From Falciphora oryzae (Eukaryota; Ascomycota; Sordariomycetes; Magnaporthales; Magnaporthaceae): 64,000 nucleotides of DNA. Each line of letters begins with the position of its first letter. The first letter of the stretch is position 1. The stretch lies in contig JNVV01000037.1 of the NCBI GenBank assembly GCA_000733355.1, positions 211,767 through 275,766 on the forward strand, in the 5' to 3' direction. The translations under genes were made by a program, and so were the position numbers. Positions 63,199-64,000 of this stretch are shown piece by piece. The notes below the pieces were generated by a model, which made no database searches, was not told the origin of the DNA, and saw only the letters and a list, made by a program, of their open reading frames with translations.

Positions 63199-64000
63199 GA
63201 TGTTGACCGTGATGCCGAGAAGAAAACTAGTAGAAAGAGAGGCCTCGGGCCTGATATTGAAGTAGAACTAGTGGCGGAGACGCCCCCAACCGAGACCACG
63301 TGCCTTCGTATACCTGTGGCGAGCCCGAGGCGATGGTCTTGGTGTGGAGTGTTTGACGCAGGTGGTCTGCGACGGAAACTTGACTAATAGAAACAAAAGC
63401 CAAGGGACAGGGGCGGGAACAGGACACGACGAAGGTCGCGGGGACTGGGGAAGGGGCGGGCGGGGAGCAGAAAAGAGAGACCACCAGAGAAGAAAGAAGG
63501 GGGCATCCCCGGCGTTATGTAGACCGCGCGAGGATTGGCATCAAAGCAGGAAATATGTCATGAACGAGATAAGAGCGACCGCACCCACATTCTCGGGGGA
63601 CCACCGAGTCGACAGCGTGTGGGGAGGCCGGTTGAAGAGATTGCCGGGGCGAGGGTCTGCAGTCAGGGCGTCGAACCGCAACCATGATTTGATCAGCATA
63701 TCCCTGGAGGCTGCCACTGATCCGTCGCGTCGGCCATCTGGGGGCTGGAGGGACGCTCCTCCCACGTTATCCCCAGACGAGGCTCCCCTTGGGGTGTCCC
63801 TGCTTTCCGCGGAGGTCCCAACATGGCAGGGCCACCCGGCCGGCCTTCGGAGACCTGGACCATGCGCAGACACGCAGGGCACAAACGCGCAGCCAGCAAA
63901 TGACCGAGGCGCGATTTGTGAGCCTTGGTCGCAATGCAGATATAAAAGAGCGCGGCTAGCGACCAGCCGCGGGCAAGGCACGCGACGATCGTGCCATCAC
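63199..64000. other. Upstream region of permease to window end
   Basis: Promoter and 5' UTR of the permease, with purine-rich sequence at 63440-63510. A 146-codon minus-strand open frame (63541-63981) is not protein-like. Any gene beyond 64000 is not visible. Confidence 0.45.

Noticed and set aside
1..64000. tRNA and rRNA genes
   Set aside because: Scanned by eye for T-loop GGTTCRA-type boxes with matching arms; none convincing. A tRNAscan run would settle it.

Overview
The window looks like a chromosome segment of a filamentous ascomycete, most likely a sordariomycete-type mould. Its genes carry short (about 50-205 bp) GT-AG introns, coding DNA is GC-rich, and the families are typical of such fungi: fungal rhodopsin/PTH11-like membrane protein, VPS13, BYS1-like secreted protein, DMATS prenyltransferase, vanillyl-alcohol-oxidase type flavoenzyme and AAAP amino-acid permease. 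The retrotransposons carry many nonsense codons that fit C-to-T change in CpA context, which is the signature of repeat-induced point mutation (RIP). I cannot name the species.

Layout. (1) 0.9-5.0 kb: a four-exon seven-helix membrane protein and a short-chain dehydrogenase. (2) 5.2-23.2 kb: an 18-kb transposon island. A hAT-type element (TAGG termini, 8-bp duplication) is split by a complete but RIP-damaged chromovirus on the minus strand (203-bp LTRs, duplication GACCC). Next come a solo LTR (duplication CAGTG) and a second RIP-damaged chromovirus on the plus strand (about 503-bp LTRs), which itself holds another solo LTR (duplication AGTCC) inside its integrase. A Tourist/PIF-Harbinger-like MITE (duplication TAA) closes the island. 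Two diverged copies of an unrecognised charged-protein gene lie in and at the edge of the island (12.8-13.5 and 23.4-24.2 kb). (3) 24.5-31 kb, minus strand: a GMC alcohol-oxidase-like gene with a GC-AG intron, a Rossmann-fold protein and a DUF3429/TMEM69-type membrane protein. (4) 32.1-41.8 kb: a full-length VPS13 lipid-transfer protein. (5) 44.3-48.3 kb: a small secreted BYS1-like protein, two copies of a small fungal family and a dead aminoglycoside-phosphotransferase-type kinase between them. (6) 49.1-63.2 kb: NmrA-like reductase, ABM-type dimeric-barrel protein, aromatic prenyltransferase, VAO-type oxidase, GH94 phosphorylase and an amino-acid permease.

Region 6 is the best candidate for a functional unit. 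The prenyltransferase, NmrA-like reductase, ABM protein and VAO-type oxidase are adjacent, and an amino-acid permease lies nearby, but there is no PKS, NRPS or terpene synthase in the window. The VAO-type protein has lost the histidine that would carry covalent FAD and has two further active-site substitutions. That the genes act in one pathway is inference; the gene calls and splice models come from the sequence.

All multi-exon models were built by hand from splice consensus and frame continuity. Every protein-coding total was checked to be a multiple of three.
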